This document shows, one piece after another, positions 10,801 through 18,389 of a stretch of 64,000 bases of DNA. The first letter of the stretch is position 1. The number at the start of each line of letters is the position of its first letter. Position numbers and translations under genes: made by a program. This stretch comes from Saprospiraceae bacterium (lineage in GTDB: Bacteria; Bacteroidota; Bacteroidia; Chitinophagales; Saprospiraceae). The notes beneath the pieces were generated by a model. It did not search any database and was not told the origin of the DNA. It worked only from the letters and a program-made list of their open reading frames with translations. The stretch is taken from contig JADKCC010000010.1 of assembly GCA_016714785.1 (NCBI GenBank), forward strand, positions 248,001-312,000, written 5' to 3'.

Positions 10801-12859
10801 GCGTATCGAGATCATAGACCTTGCATTAAGGAAGACCTTAGTAACAGCAGGTCCTTATGCTTACGGCGACTTACTTCAGTTCAACATTGAGGTATTTAAC
10901 CAAGGTAATGAGCCAATGCGTAATACACAAATCACAGATTACATCCCAGCAGGATATACATTCAGTGTGGGAGATAATCCAGGATGGACAGCAGCGGGAG
11001 CCAATGCGACCTATATACTTGCAGGACCATTAGCGCCAGCAACAAGTCAAATGATAAGTATCAGCTTGAGAATACAGCAAACGACTGGTGGCGAAAAACA
11101 CTGGATGAATTACGCTGAGATAACGGATACCTACAACGATGACTTAGCACCAAGAAACACTTGGGATATAGACAGTAATCCGGGTAGTAATGGCGCAGCA
11201 GAAAATGCAGTAGAGCCAGGGTTCCCAGCAGATGACAATATCACGAGCATGGACAAAGGTGGAGAAGAAGATGACCATGACCCAGCGGGCATTGAAATCT
11301 TTGACCTAGCACTGATGATAGTTGATGATACAGATATCCTTGCCAATTATGGTGACAATGTAGTACATACGATCACCGTAACCAATCAAGGAAGTATAAC
11401 CTCTAATGGATTTGATGTAACAGTGTATGTACCATCAGGATACACATTCAGTACCACTAATAATCCAGGATGGGTAAACAATGGAAATGGTACAGTGACT
11501 TATGTTTCGCCAGAAGTTTTAACACCAGGTGAGACAGTCAATTATACATTGAACCTTACAGCAGTACCTACGAAGACAGATGTAAATGGCTGGTTGGTCT
11601 ATGCTGAAATCAGCAGAGACAATAGTGTATATCCAGGAGTAACCCAAGATATCGATAGCCGACCAGACACCAACAGAACTAATGATACAGGAGGAGCTGT
11701 GGGAACCACATCAGATGATGTACTTACAGGAATAGGTAGAGATAGAAACGGCAACATGACTGGAACATTTGGAAGCACAACAGCAGCCACGGATGAAGAT
11801 GATCATGACCCGACTACTATCAGAGTATTTGACATGGCACTATACAAGCAATTAGTTACATCAGCACCATACCAATACGGAGATGTACACGAATTTAAAG
11901 TTTGTGTAGTTAACCAAGGAAATGCAGTGATGCAAAATGTACAGATAACAGATTATTTACCTACAGGTTATACTTTTGCTGCCGCTGGTAATGCAGGATG
12001 GACCGTATCAGGAAGTAATCTAGTCAGAACCATAGCAGGGCCAGTAGGCTTATGTGATACAGTATGTGTTAGTCTATTCCTAAACTTCAACCAAACCACA
12101 GGAGGAAGAAATCACTGGATCAATTACAGTGAGATCACCAACATGGAGGATAATACTGGTACACCGAGAGATGATGTCGATAGTACACCAGGCAGTGATG
12201 GACCGGATGAGAGAGAAGTATATCCAGGAGGCCCATCAGATGATAATACCACAAGTACTGACGAAGGTGGTGAAGAAGATGATCACGACCCAGCAGGACC
12301 GAAAGTATTCGACTTAGCATTATTTATGGTCAATGATACAGATATCTTGGAAGATTATGGTGATAATGTTAGACAAACGATCACAGTAACCAATCAAGGT
12401 AATATACCAAGTGATGGATTTAATGTAACAGTGTATGTACCTGCGGGCTACACATTCAGTACTACAAACAATCCAGGATGGGTGAATAATGGAAATGGAA
12501 CAGTAACGTATGTTTCAACAGCATTAATCCAACCAGGACAGACGTTACAATATACATTAAATCTTACGGCAGTACCTACCAAAGCAGAAGATGGCTGGTT
12601 GGTATATGCAGAGATAAGTGATGACAATAGTACAGATCCATTAGCAACAGTAGATATAGATAGCCGACCAGATGCAATCAGAAACAATGATGCAGGTGGA
12701 GCAGTCAATACAGCGAGTGACAATGTAGTTACAGGAGTTGGAGTTGATAAATTAGGAGTTGTAAGAGCGGCATTCAAGAGCAATGTAGCAGCAACAGATG
12801 AAGATGATCATGACCCAACAGTGATTAGAGTATTTGATATGGCATTATACAAAAATTGA
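4841..12859 (+). CDS. Giant adhesin, N-terminal ORF: head plus DUF11 repeats 1-14
   Basis: The longest open part, 2,672 codons, holds the N-terminus, a Cys-rich head domain and the first 14 DUF11-type repeats, ending just after the opening of repeat 15 (FDMALYKN-stop). The N-terminus is unusual: a hydrophobic stretch near residues 1-33 is followed by a polar region and then a classical signal peptide starting at Met99 (MKGILQTFVFLLFLTG...WGQC). The true start may therefore be the ATG at 5135, or the protein may have an extended signal region. Base composition looks richer in G+C than the flanks. Many long antisense frames over this gene are shadows of its biased repeats. The stop arises from one missing A in the run at 12851-12855. 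Confidence 0.88.
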   Translation: MNVLINFFMHNLFFTLAFLGLGFSLFIVLMEQNRLLEILENFILKLQRNYSMSSFGLFNSHINFQTMFLRHPSYESVKFHGKPPREEISLFKSLNLKVMKGILQTFVFLLFLTGAESLWGQCSIGTPTVTGVSCQSQSTDSPSDDAIQFNLNVTATSGSAQGYWIDISGGTTVTPQEGIYGSNLAVVLGNGTAGSGQSYTVTLTDKSDLSCQRTVVVGPQASCSAGCSTPVQLICDTPGNPGPQTVTLTATGGLTNVLWYNQANVQVGAGQLVVSTTTPGMADGIEIFRYEAQDGDGCVVSLCCPITVQTQDCGYLDLALIKQKSDNLPVSYGQSITFNIQVCNQGTDPATSVSLIDYVPSGFTFTANNGWTSSGSNAVRTLTPGSGLPVGGLPAGACVTIPIDMTVNTTATPSNVLNISEITAGTDSRGRTDDIDSTPDTTPGNDGGGMVGTPSDNVLTGDGTGVPGGTNPVTDEDDQDPATVRIVDLALIKEIITPGPYSYGQDITFRISVANQGNETAASIVVSDYVPAGYAFTSNNGWAGSAPLITRTIPGPLAPGATTTVDLVLKLQANASVNAWLNVAEISSFNDVNGNSIGMFDIDSDPDQSPNNDAGGLAESPADNYLNGNGTGTPGDGVANTDEDDHDPALVNVFDLALTKVLNTAAPYTYGQTHNFTITVYNQGNVTATNIVLNDYIPAGYTFATNNGWTGSAPTITRTIAGPLAPGASTTVSLDLTFVRIVTPTTGKSWVNYTEIASAQNGAGAPAFDADSTPGSNGTNENTIMPDGPGDNDTASTSDTGVGSQDDHDPAGPKVFDLALRKTKMTATPSFSYGQTVMYQIEVFNQGNIAATGIEVTDYLPCGLEFDGASATNAGWTLSGTKVTRTYGGILNPGQSTTMMIDLIVRECYANQNTAWTNYAEISRADDTDSTTPGLPIDVDSTPDGTNGNDNGGVPDFGGVTSGTDDTINNENGDEDDHDPVKIEVFDLALRKVLTTNAPYSWGQALSFNIEVHNQGNVTATNVVLSDYIPAGYTFVANNGWTGGPTVATRTVAGPIAPGASMTIPLVLTLQQNGAGGAAWDNYAEITSAQDDRGNNRNDDADSVADGNPNNDNPVLPDDADDNNILGGGPNANPDEDEDDHDPAAPRIIDIALRKTTVTAGPYRYGDVVSFNVEVINQGNVDLSDIDVVDYIPCGFEYVGGSQTWTLNGTQAQTNIAGVLTEGSSITIRIDLRVIPCSTPNAWLNYAEVRNMEDTQGNNLSGSDIDSTPDNNNGNDDGGTPDSANDDYVDGNGKSAGGAPGDNGTATDEDDHDPELIQVFDLALRKTLTTVGPHTYGQPLTFNIEVLNQGNTTARNIVVSDYIPAGYSFSGVANPTWSGSAPTVTRTIAGPLAAGASTTISIVLNLEMSTGATAWDNFAEITTSTDGNGNPVIDADSTPDGNPNNDGGGAIGTPADDAVLGNGTGGPGGNNPLTDEDDHDGARPRIVDIALRKTTVTPGPYRYGDVVSFNVELTNQGNITLYDVDVVDYIPCGFTYASGSQPWAVSGMQATTICAGSLAPGQSKTIRIDLRAQACAQPNAWTNYAEVRAFEDENGVNIGNQDIDSDPDNNNTNDAGGQPESPADDFIGGNGTGTIGDGVASTDEDDHDPEFIPVFDLALRKTLVTSAPYEYGQQHVYNIEVFNQGNVDAYNIVVNDYIPAGYTFNGGLNAGWTLAGSTATRTIAGPLAPGASTTVQISLTYSMTAGGVRDWINYSEIGSADNDQNPANTPPVDADSNPNSNTPTENTVTPGSPDDNNINGGGPGVGQDEDDHDPAGPSFYDVALRKTTTATGPFSYGQIVKFDIQVLNQGNLPVRNVRVNDYIPTGFTGSALGANFPTWTFGPNSATTIIPATLQPGQSTSVSIYLQVQPTTNFVTGWDNYAEVYQFEDTAGNNVGNQDVDSTPDTNPTNDAGGQPYSPADNFVDGNGTGTPGDGASSTDEDDHDPERIEIIDLALRKTLVTAGPYAYGDLLQFNIEVFNQGNEPMRNTQITDYIPAGYTFSVGDNPGWTAAGANATYILAGPLAPATSQMISISLRIQQTTGGEKHWMNYAEITDTYNDDLAPRNTWDIDSNPGSNGAAENAVEPGFPADDNITSMDKGGEEDDHDPAGIEIFDLALMIVDDTDILANYGDNVVHTITVTNQGSITSNGFDVTVYVPSGYTFSTTNNPGWVNNGNGTVTYVSPEVLTPGETVNYTLNLTAVPTKTDVNGWLVYAEISRDNSVYPGVTQDIDSRPDTNRTNDTGGAVGTTSDDVLTGIGRDRNGNMTGTFGSTTAATDEDDHDPTTIRVFDMALYKQLVTSAPYQYGDVHEFKVCVVNQGNAVMQNVQITDYLPTGYTFAAAGNAGWTVSGSNLVRTIAGPVGLCDTVCVSLFLNFNQTTGGRNHWINYSEITNMEDNTGTPRDDVDSTPGSDGPDEREVYPGGPSDDNTTSTDEGGEEDDHDPAGPKVFDLALFMVNDTDILEDYGDNVRQTITVTNQGNIPSDGFNVTVYVPAGYTFSTTNNPGWVNNGNGTVTYVSTALIQPGQTLQYTLNLTAVPTKAEDGWLVYAEISDDNSTDPLATVDIDSRPDAIRNNDAGGAVNTASDNVVTGVGVDKLGVVRAAFKSNVAATDEDDHDPTVIRVFDMALYKN

Positions 12860-13245
12860 AGACGGCAGGCCCATATAGATATGGCCAAGTGCTAGACTTT
12901 GATGTATGTGTAGTCAATCAAGGGAATCAAGTAATGACAGATGTACGCTTGATAGATTATTTACCGGCAGGATTCCAATATGTTGCAGCAAACAATGCTG
13001 CAGGAGTATGGACCGTATCAGGTACTAATCTTACAGCCAATGTATCAGGACCGATTGCAGTGTGCGATACTATTTGTGTACCTTTAAGACTTACAGTCAT
13101 ACAGACCACAGGTGGAGAGAAAGACTGGATCAATTATTCCGAAATCACGAGTATGGAAGATGAGACAGGCACACCAAGAGAAGATGTAGATAGTACCCCA
13201 GGCAGTGACGGACCAGATGAGCGGGATGTAGAGCCAAGGAGATGA
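12856..13245 (+). CDS. Giant adhesin fragment: DUF11 repeat 15
   Basis: This open segment of 129 codons continues repeat 15 without loss: KTAGPYRYGQVLDFDVCVVN aligns with repeat 13. The TTG start is only where the shifted frame happens to open; there is no independent promoter or leader. It ends where the acidic linker (GSDGPDERDVEP) runs into a second indel at 13234-13238, after which the next frame reads GDDADYDTTSIDEGGEEDDHD. It is a piece of the 4841-17375 gene, not a separate gene. Confidence 0.75.
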   Translation: MKTAGPYRYGQVLDFDVCVVNQGNQVMTDVRLIDYLPAGFQYVAANNAAGVWTVSGTNLTANVSGPIAVCDTICVPLRLTVIQTTGGEKDWINYSEITSMEDETGTPREDVDSTPGSDGPDERDVEPRR

Positions 13246-13396
13246 TGCAGATTATGATACGACAAGTATCGACGAAGGAGGAGAGGAAGATGATCATGAT
13301 CCAGCAGGAATCGAGGTATATGACCTAGCACAAAGGAAGACAACAGTAGCAACAGGACCATTCAGATATGGCGATATAGTTAAGTTTACTTACGAA

Positions 13397-14677
13397 GTGT
13401 TCAATCAGGGAAGTATCCAAGCTAGTGGCATAGATATAACAGACTATATACCATGTGGCATGAGATATGTATCGGCAAGCAACAATGCCTTAGGCTGGAC
13501 CTACAATGCCACTACCGGCAATGCCACAGTAACGTTACCAGGTTCATTGATACCAGGAGCGAGCAGAACGATAGACATCTATCTACAAGTGCAACCATGC
13601 ATAGTAGGAAGTACCGAAGCATGGACAAACATAGGGGAGATCACAGGAGGAGACAGCGATGATCCAAGTGAACCACCGACCGACATTGATAGTGATCCAG
13701 ATACAGATCCAGACAATGATGATGGAGGCGAACCAGATGGACCAAACGACGATGTAGTGAATGAGGATCCAAATCTACCACCGGGCGATGATGAGGACGA
13801 TCATGACCCAGAGAGAATCGAGATAGTTGACCTAGCGTTAAGAAAACGAATGGTAACAGCAGGTCCTTATAGATATGGTCAGGTCATAGACTTTGATATT
13901 GAAGTATTCAATCAAGGTAACGTGACAATGACAGATATCGAGGTGATTGATTATATACCAGAAGGCTTTACTTATGATCCAGCGATCAATGCAAGCTGGC
14001 AAGGAGCATATCCATCAGTATTTACAATTATACCTGGCCCATTAGCCCCAGAGGCAAGTACAACAGTAAGACTTAGACTTAAGTTAGTACAAACCAACGG
14101 AGGCGCGCGAGTATATACCAATGGAGCAGAGATCACAGGGATGGATGATGAGGATGGAACTCCGCGAGACAATGATGATGCGGATAGTACACCAGATGAA
14201 AATCCAGGAAACGACAATCCAGTCAACCCGGGAGATCCGAATGACGACGTAGTGGATGAAAGTCCAAACGATCCGAATAGTCCAGGAGACGATGACGAGG
14301 ATGATAGTGATCCAGCGGGACCAAAAATCTTCGACTTAGCATTAAGGAAAGTACAATTGACCGCATTACCAAGTTTCAGTTATGGACAGACAGTGATGTT
14401 TGGCATAGATATCTTTAACCAAGGAAATATCGACGCGAAGGATATCGTCATCATCGATACGTTACCATGTGGTTTGGAGTATATTGCGACTTCAGCAGTC
14501 AACATAGCAGCGGGTTGGGTGTATAATGCAGCGACGAGAGAAGTAAGGACGACGTACAGAAATGTATTATCAGCAGGAGCGAGTGTTCAGTTGATGTTGG
14601 ACAATAGGGGTAGTACCGTGTTATACCAACGTAGGCAGAGCGTGGACGAACTGGGCGGAGATAGAGTCAGGCAATGA
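13397..14677 (+). CDS. Giant adhesin fragment: DUF11 repeats 16-18
   Basis: The reading frame is open from about 13236, but the first start-like codon is GTG at 13397, inside repeat 16. It covers repeat 16 (YIPCGMRYV with paired cysteines), repeat 17 and most of repeat 18, and ends after LMLDNRGST. Removing one A near 14603 changes the end to LDIGVVPCYTNVGRAW, which matches the strand seen in other Cys-type repeats, so a +1 insertion is the simplest explanation. This is a part of the larger gene. Confidence 0.75.
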   Translation: MFNQGSIQASGIDITDYIPCGMRYVSASNNALGWTYNATTGNATVTLPGSLIPGASRTIDIYLQVQPCIVGSTEAWTNIGEITGGDSDDPSEPPTDIDSDPDTDPDNDDGGEPDGPNDDVVNEDPNLPPGDDEDDHDPERIEIVDLALRKRMVTAGPYRYGQVIDFDIEVFNQGNVTMTDIEVIDYIPEGFTYDPAINASWQGAYPSVFTIIPGPLAPEASTTVRLRLKLVQTNGGARVYTNGAEITGMDDEDGTPRDNDDADSTPDENPGNDNPVNPGDPNDDVVDESPNDPNSPGDDDEDDSDPAGPKIFDLALRKVQLTALPSFSYGQTVMFGIDIFNQGNIDAKDIVIIDTLPCGLEYIATSAVNIAAGWVYNAATREVRTTYRNVLSAGASVQLMLDNRGSTVLYQRRQSVDELGGDRVRQ

Positions 14678-14876
14678 CAACGATCCGAACACACCAAATC
14701 CACCTGTTGACATAGACAGCACACCGGATAATAATAACAACAATGATCCAGGAGGGCAACCGAATACGCCAGAGGATGATGAGATCAATGGCGATCCGAA
14801 TAATCCGAATAATCCAGGAGCACCACAGGATGAGGACGATCATGATCCACATCAGATACAGGTATTTGACCTAGCC

Positions 14877-15947
14877 TTGCGTAAGACAGTGGATGACAGA
14901 GGCCCGTATATGATAGGAGAGACCGCGACATTTAGGATAAAAGTATTCAACCAAGGAAACGTACCAGCACAAAATGTAGTAATCAATGACTATATGAGAA
15001 GTGGCTTTAGCTTTACGGGAGTACTTAATCCAGGATGGACGCTTGTGACCGCTCCAACATCGTCAGCAGATGGTTTGTTGAATTATACCATAACGACCGT
15101 GTTAATGCCGGGCGATAGTATCACGCTAGCCTTAAACTTAGAAATAGCGTTGGATGACAATCCAGCAGTAAAAGACTGGTGGAATTATGCAGAGATCAGA
15201 TCATCACAAGACAATGTAGGCAACAATAGAAATGATGATGCAGACAGTGTAGGCAATACGAATACACCACGTGAGAACGAAGTAGAGCCAGATGGCCCAT
15301 GGGACAATGTAGTGAATGGTAACGGACCAACTGTAAATCAAGACGAGGACGATCATGACCCAGAAAAGGTTATCGTAGTAGGAGGACTAGGAGATACAGT
15401 ATGGAAAGACCTAGATGGAGATGGTATCCAAGATCCAGGCGAACCAGGAGTAGGTGGCGTAATAGCCACGTTGACAGATTGTAGAGGAAATGTGTTACAA
15501 ACCACTACCACAGATGCGACAGGATTCTATTTCTTCAATAACTTGATCCCAGGAGATTATCAAGTACAGTTTGATATTAGGAACCTTCCACGCGGATGTG
15601 CCTTTACATTCCAGAATCAAGGGAATAGTGATGAATTGGATAGTGATGTAGATCTTAACGGCTTAGGGCCATGCACCAATATCACAGGTGGTGAGTTTGA
15701 TAGCACTTATGATGCAGGATTACTTATTCTAGCGGCGATAGGAGATTTTGTATGGCATGACCTTAACGGTAATGGTCAGCAAAATGCAGGTGAACCAGGA
15801 ATACCAGGTGTACAAGTAAATCTCTATAAAGGAGACGGAAGTTATGTAGGAACAACCTATACAGATAACAGTGGTTACTACTTGTTTGACTTCTTGTATC
15901 CAGAGATTACTATTTGGAATTTATCGACCCTACGGGATATGATTTGA
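14877..15947 (+). CDS. Giant adhesin fragment: DUF11 repeat 19 and SdrD-B-like modules 1-2
   Basis: The frame is open from about 14604 (VPCYTNVGRAWTNWAEIESG...) but has no start codon until TTG at 14877. It carries repeat 19 (TVDDRGPYMIGETATFRIKV), then two SdrD-B-like modules: GDTVWKDLDGDGIQDPGEPG and GDFVWHDLNGNGQQNAGEPG. The Asp/Asn-rich loops of such modules bind calcium in staphylococcal Sdr proteins. A missing G at 15903 changes the expected FLYPGDYYLEF into FLYPEITIW and soon a stop. Confidence 0.75.
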   Translation: MRKTVDDRGPYMIGETATFRIKVFNQGNVPAQNVVINDYMRSGFSFTGVLNPGWTLVTAPTSSADGLLNYTITTVLMPGDSITLALNLEIALDDNPAVKDWWNYAEIRSSQDNVGNNRNDDADSVGNTNTPRENEVEPDGPWDNVVNGNGPTVNQDEDDHDPEKVIVVGGLGDTVWKDLDGDGIQDPGEPGVGGVIATLTDCRGNVLQTTTTDATGFYFFNNLIPGDYQVQFDIRNLPRGCAFTFQNQGNSDELDSDVDLNGLGPCTNITGGEFDSTYDAGLLILAAIGDFVWHDLNGNGQQNAGEPGIPGVQVNLYKGDGSYVGTTYTDNSGYYLFDFLYPEITIWNLSTLRDMI

Positions 15948-16531
15948 CCTTCTTCAATAGAGGCAGTGATGTAACCGATAGTGATGTGGATAAATCGAAT
16001 GGCCCACGTACCACTGCGACGACGTATCTTGCACCAGGTGAGAGAGATATGACATGGGATGCAGGATATTACAAGTGTATTCCGATCGGAGACTTAGTAT
16101 GGTACGATATTAATAAAAATGATATCTGGAATACGAATGAAAACGGTATCAATGGTCTTAGAGTAAATCTTTGGAGAAACCACTTCGGTACTTGGATGAT
16201 TATTGATCATACGTTTACAGGACACAAACCGGATTCACCATCTGATGATGGATACTGGAAATTCTGTGCAGCACCAGGTGAGTACTATGTGGAAGTAATC
16301 ATGCCACCACTAGGACTAGTGAGAGCTAGAGCGAATGTGGGCAGTGTAGAGGAGATAGACAGTGATATCACCAATGCCAATGGGCCAACCACGACAGATA
16401 AGTTTACCGTGTTGTCAGGTCAGGAGAAATGTGACCTAGGTGCGGGCTTCTATCCACAAGCTACCGCAGGTAACTTAGTATGGATGGATGCCAATAGCAA
16501 CGAGTACAAGAGGCACAAGAAGCTAGAATAG
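15914..16531 (+). CDS. Giant adhesin fragment: SdrD-B-like modules 2-3
   Basis: Continues module 2 (EFIDPTGYDLTFFNRGSDVT) and module 3 (GDLVWYDINKNDIWNTNENG), and starts module 4 (GNLVWMDANSN). It ends at a missing G near 16502: adding it gives NSNGVQEAQEARIAGVMVEA, the expected module 4. The ATG at 15914 lies within the module and has no leader of its own. The overlap with the preceding fragment (15914-15947) is the signature of the frameshift. Confidence 0.75.
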   Translation: MEFIDPTGYDLTFFNRGSDVTDSDVDKSNGPRTTATTYLAPGERDMTWDAGYYKCIPIGDLVWYDINKNDIWNTNENGINGLRVNLWRNHFGTWMIIDHTFTGHKPDSPSDDGYWKFCAAPGEYYVEVIMPPLGLVRARANVGSVEEIDSDITNANGPTTTDKFTVLSGQEKCDLGAGFYPQATAGNLVWMDANSNEYKRHKKLE

Positions 16532-16757
16532 CTGGTGTAATGGTAGAAGCAGTTTTGGTTTCCAATGGTCAAGTTACAGGATCAGCGGTGACAGACATGG
16601 ATGGTGTGTATAAGTTAGAAGGATTGGAAAACAAGCTTACTATCTTAAGTTTACACCACCAGCAGGATATCATGCTACAGTATCGAGAGCGACAACAGAC
16701 GATGTAGATAGTGACGTAGATCATAGTTTCGGACTAAATACCACACGTGTTTTCGAT

Positions 16758-17375
16758 ATGCAACCAGCAACAGCGTATGAAAATATCGACATGGGAGTAT
16801 CGTTTGCACCACTACCAGTAGAATGGTTGGATGTGACGGCTACAAGAGTAAACAATACACACTTGATAGAATGGCGTGTAGCTCGAGAGTCAAATGTCAG
16901 CCATTACGAAGTAGAACGCAGATATGGTAATGAGAAGGAGTTTTACACCATACCTGGCAAAGTACTAGCTAAAGGCAATGCCAGTGAAGTGAAATCTTAC
17001 GATCTTACAGATATGGACGTAGCGAAATCAGGTATCTATGTATATCGAGTGAAACAATACGATTTTGACGGGAAGTTTAATTATAGCAAGTTGGTAAAAG
17101 TAAGTCACAATGGAGAGAATTCCATAGACCTATATCCAAACCCAGCTAGAAATGAAACAAACATACAGATAGTATTGTCACAAGATTCTGAAGTGAGCAT
17201 AGAAGTTTTTGATGCAGCATCTAAATTGGTAAAAGTCATCAAAGTAAGTGATGTACAGAAAGCAGGGGATATGATATACAATGCCAACTTACAGGATATA
17301 CCAGCTGGAGTTTACAATGTAGTCATAACAATAGATGGCGTGCAGACGCAGAAAAAACTGATCAGAATAGAGTAA
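16758..17375 (+). CDS. Giant adhesin fragment: T9SS type A C-terminal domain
   Basis: This fragment holds the end of module 4, a beta-sandwich of the kind that often precedes T9SS signals (PLPVEWLDVTATRVNNTHLI, then EWRVARESNVSHYEVERR), and an 80-residue type A sorting domain: LYPNPARNETNIQIVL, a middle VFDAASKLVKV and a last LQDIPAGVYNVVITIDG...KKLIRIE. The T9SS machinery recognises this end and exports or anchors the protein. A further indel at about 16637 (missing T; adding it gives NKLYYLKFTPPAGYHA) separates it from the preceding piece. A clear terminator follows at 17409. Confidence 0.85.
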   Translation: MQPATAYENIDMGVSFAPLPVEWLDVTATRVNNTHLIEWRVARESNVSHYEVERRYGNEKEFYTIPGKVLAKGNASEVKSYDLTDMDVAKSGIYVYRVKQYDFDGKFNYSKLVKVSHNGENSIDLYPNPARNETNIQIVLSQDSEVSIEVFDAASKLVKVIKVSDVQKAGDMIYNANLQDIPAGVYNVVITIDGVQTQKKLIRIE

Positions 17376-17408
17376 CGAATCAAGAAATTTGTGAAATATA
17401 AGTAGTGA

Positions 17409-17444
17409 GTTGCCGGCAGAGTTTTTCTGTCGGCAACTTTTTTT
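17409..17444 (+). terminator. Rho-independent terminator of the giant adhesin gene
   Basis: GTTGCCGGCAGA pairs with TCTGTCGGCAAC (12 bp with one G-U), a 5-base loop, and seven T's follow. It lies 34 bases after the adhesin stop codon. Confidence 0.9.
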
Positions 17445-17484
17445 GCAGCAAATTTTAAGTTTTTAATGAAAACATTTAAACCAG

Positions 17485-17492
17485 TAAATTTG
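17485..17492 (+). promoter_or_regulatory. -7 promoter box (TAAATTTG)
   Basis: TAAATTTG fits TAnnTTTG, 29 bases before the TTG start at 17522 and after the adhesin terminator, so the next gene is likely transcribed independently. Confidence 0.5.
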
Positions 17493-17521
17493 TATAGTAA
17501 TAGTTTAAACATGTTTATAAA

Positions 17522-18079
17522 TTGAAAATAATTGATCTTACCAAGACATCAAAATTAAAACTCAGAAATGAAGTGGAAAGGATCTGTGGTGGCCAATCAA
17601 TAGAAGATCAATGGATTAGTGGCCCTGGAAGAGGTTTAGGTGGTTTCGCATTTAAAGATAATTTGCTTGCAGATGACCAAAATAAAAATCTATTCAATTG
17701 TAATTTGGCATTCTATAAAAATGGGTTAGGAATATACTTTCGTAACGGGTTTTCAAATTATCTTGTACTAATTCACGAGGATGAAATATCCAGTATTGAA
17801 CTTGAAAAAAATAGTGACATTATCAAACCGTACAAATATTCTCTTTATAGTTTATTAATCAAAATCGGAATAAATCCTTCAAAAGCTGCCGAATATTTGA
17901 TGCCAAAAGAGATTGTGAAAGAGAATATAGCATATTGTATAATTAGATTACCAGAAACACATTTTGACCTAGAGTTGTTAAGTATAAGTATAGACAAGTT
18001 GAAAAATAGGTTGTCAAAAACGAAATTTGTACATCTTCTAAAACTTAATTTACTGCCACCACGCATTTTTGAGTTTTGA
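17522..18079 (+). CDS. Unknown 185-aa protein
   Basis: I do not recognise this protein. It starts at TTG (MKIIDLTKTSKLKLRNEVER); the only upstream ATG (17511) is out of frame and stops at once. The sequence is mixed polar with no signal peptide or membrane span, so a cytoplasmic protein is likely. Features include GGQSIEDQWISGPGRGLGGF near the N-terminus and SLLIKIGINPSKAAEYLMPK in the middle. A promoter box lies at 17485-17492 and a convergent hairpin at 18228. The intact frame and a credible promoter support a real gene. Confidence 0.65.
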   Translation: MKIIDLTKTSKLKLRNEVERICGGQSIEDQWISGPGRGLGGFAFKDNLLADDQNKNLFNCNLAFYKNGLGIYFRNGFSNYLVLIHEDEISSIELEKNSDIIKPYKYSLYSLLIKIGINPSKAAEYLMPKEIVKENIAYCIIRLPETHFDLELLSISIDKLKNRLSKTKFVHLLKLNLLPPRIFEF

Positions 18080-18227
18080 ATTAACCTATATTTTGGCTTA
18101 CAAATTATACTTACTACATAAATTTTTGATATATATCAATAAAATCACAAACTCTAATTAACTATACTTGGAAAAAAGGAACTCCTTGATTTTTTGAATA
18201 AAGCTTATTATATTGGATGGAGAATTA

Positions 18228-18274
18228 GGGTGAGAAGAGCATTCAGCTTTGATACGCACTTTTCTCACCCTTTT
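18228..18274. terminator. Convergent terminator hairpin
   Basis: GGGTGAGAA (18228-18236) pairs with TTCTCACCC (18262-18270), followed by TTTT on the plus strand. It lies between two convergent genes (17522-18079 plus, 18390-19079 minus). The rest of 18080-18389 shows no other gene; a 60-codon frame at 18194-18376 spans this hairpin and is not credible. Confidence 0.55.
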
Positions 18275-18389
18275 GAATTATCTCTAAGTCATCATTTTAT
18301 ATATCTTTTTCAGTCTAACAGAGGCAAAGCAAATTATTACTTCTCAATTTTCACCATAGTGAGATTTTATAAATAATATAAGATTTTCT

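Larger units (their letters stand above)
4841..17375 (+). pseudogene. Giant DUF11/SdrD-B adhesin with T9SS signal (reconstructed, six indels)
   Basis: Read across six small indels this is a single gene of about 4,180 codons. Order of parts: signal peptide ending near WGQC (about residue 118); a Cys-rich head (codons ~120-310); 19 DUF11-type repeats of about 150-160 residues (5.78-15.37 kb), each opening with (I/V)xDLALRK...YGQ...F.(I/V)xVxNQGN...DYxPxG and closing with an acidic linker (DIDSTPD...DEDDHDP); four SdrD-B-like modules (GDxVWxDLNGNGxQ) at 15.37-16.7 kb; and a T9SS type A C-terminal signal (LYPNPARNETNIQI...KKLIRIE). DUF11 and SdrD-B modules build long stalks, so a fibrous surface adhesin is inferred; the acidic linkers may bind calcium. 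Disruptions: A-run 12851-12855 (-1), 13234-13238 (+1 or -2), 14603 (+1 A), 15903 (-1 G), 16502 (-1 G), 16637 (-1 T). Whether these are sequencing errors or real decay is open. Confidence 0.85.

Noticed and set aside
5911..12783. Many long frames on the opposite strand or other frames of the giant adhesin gene
   Set aside because: They are shadows of a biased, repetitive coding sequence; none shows a domain, start signal or conserved motif, and the plus frame has clear DUF11 repeats throughout.
5779..15365. Regular repeats that could be taken for a CRISPR array or satellite
   Set aside because: They are about 460-480 bp protein-coding repeats with conserved reading frame and divergent third positions; no short identical repeats with unique spacers and no cas genes occur in the window.
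18194..18376. 60-codon plus-strand frame between two convergent genes
   Set aside because: It spans an inverted repeat with T-run (18228-18274) that is better explained as a terminator; no recognisable product.
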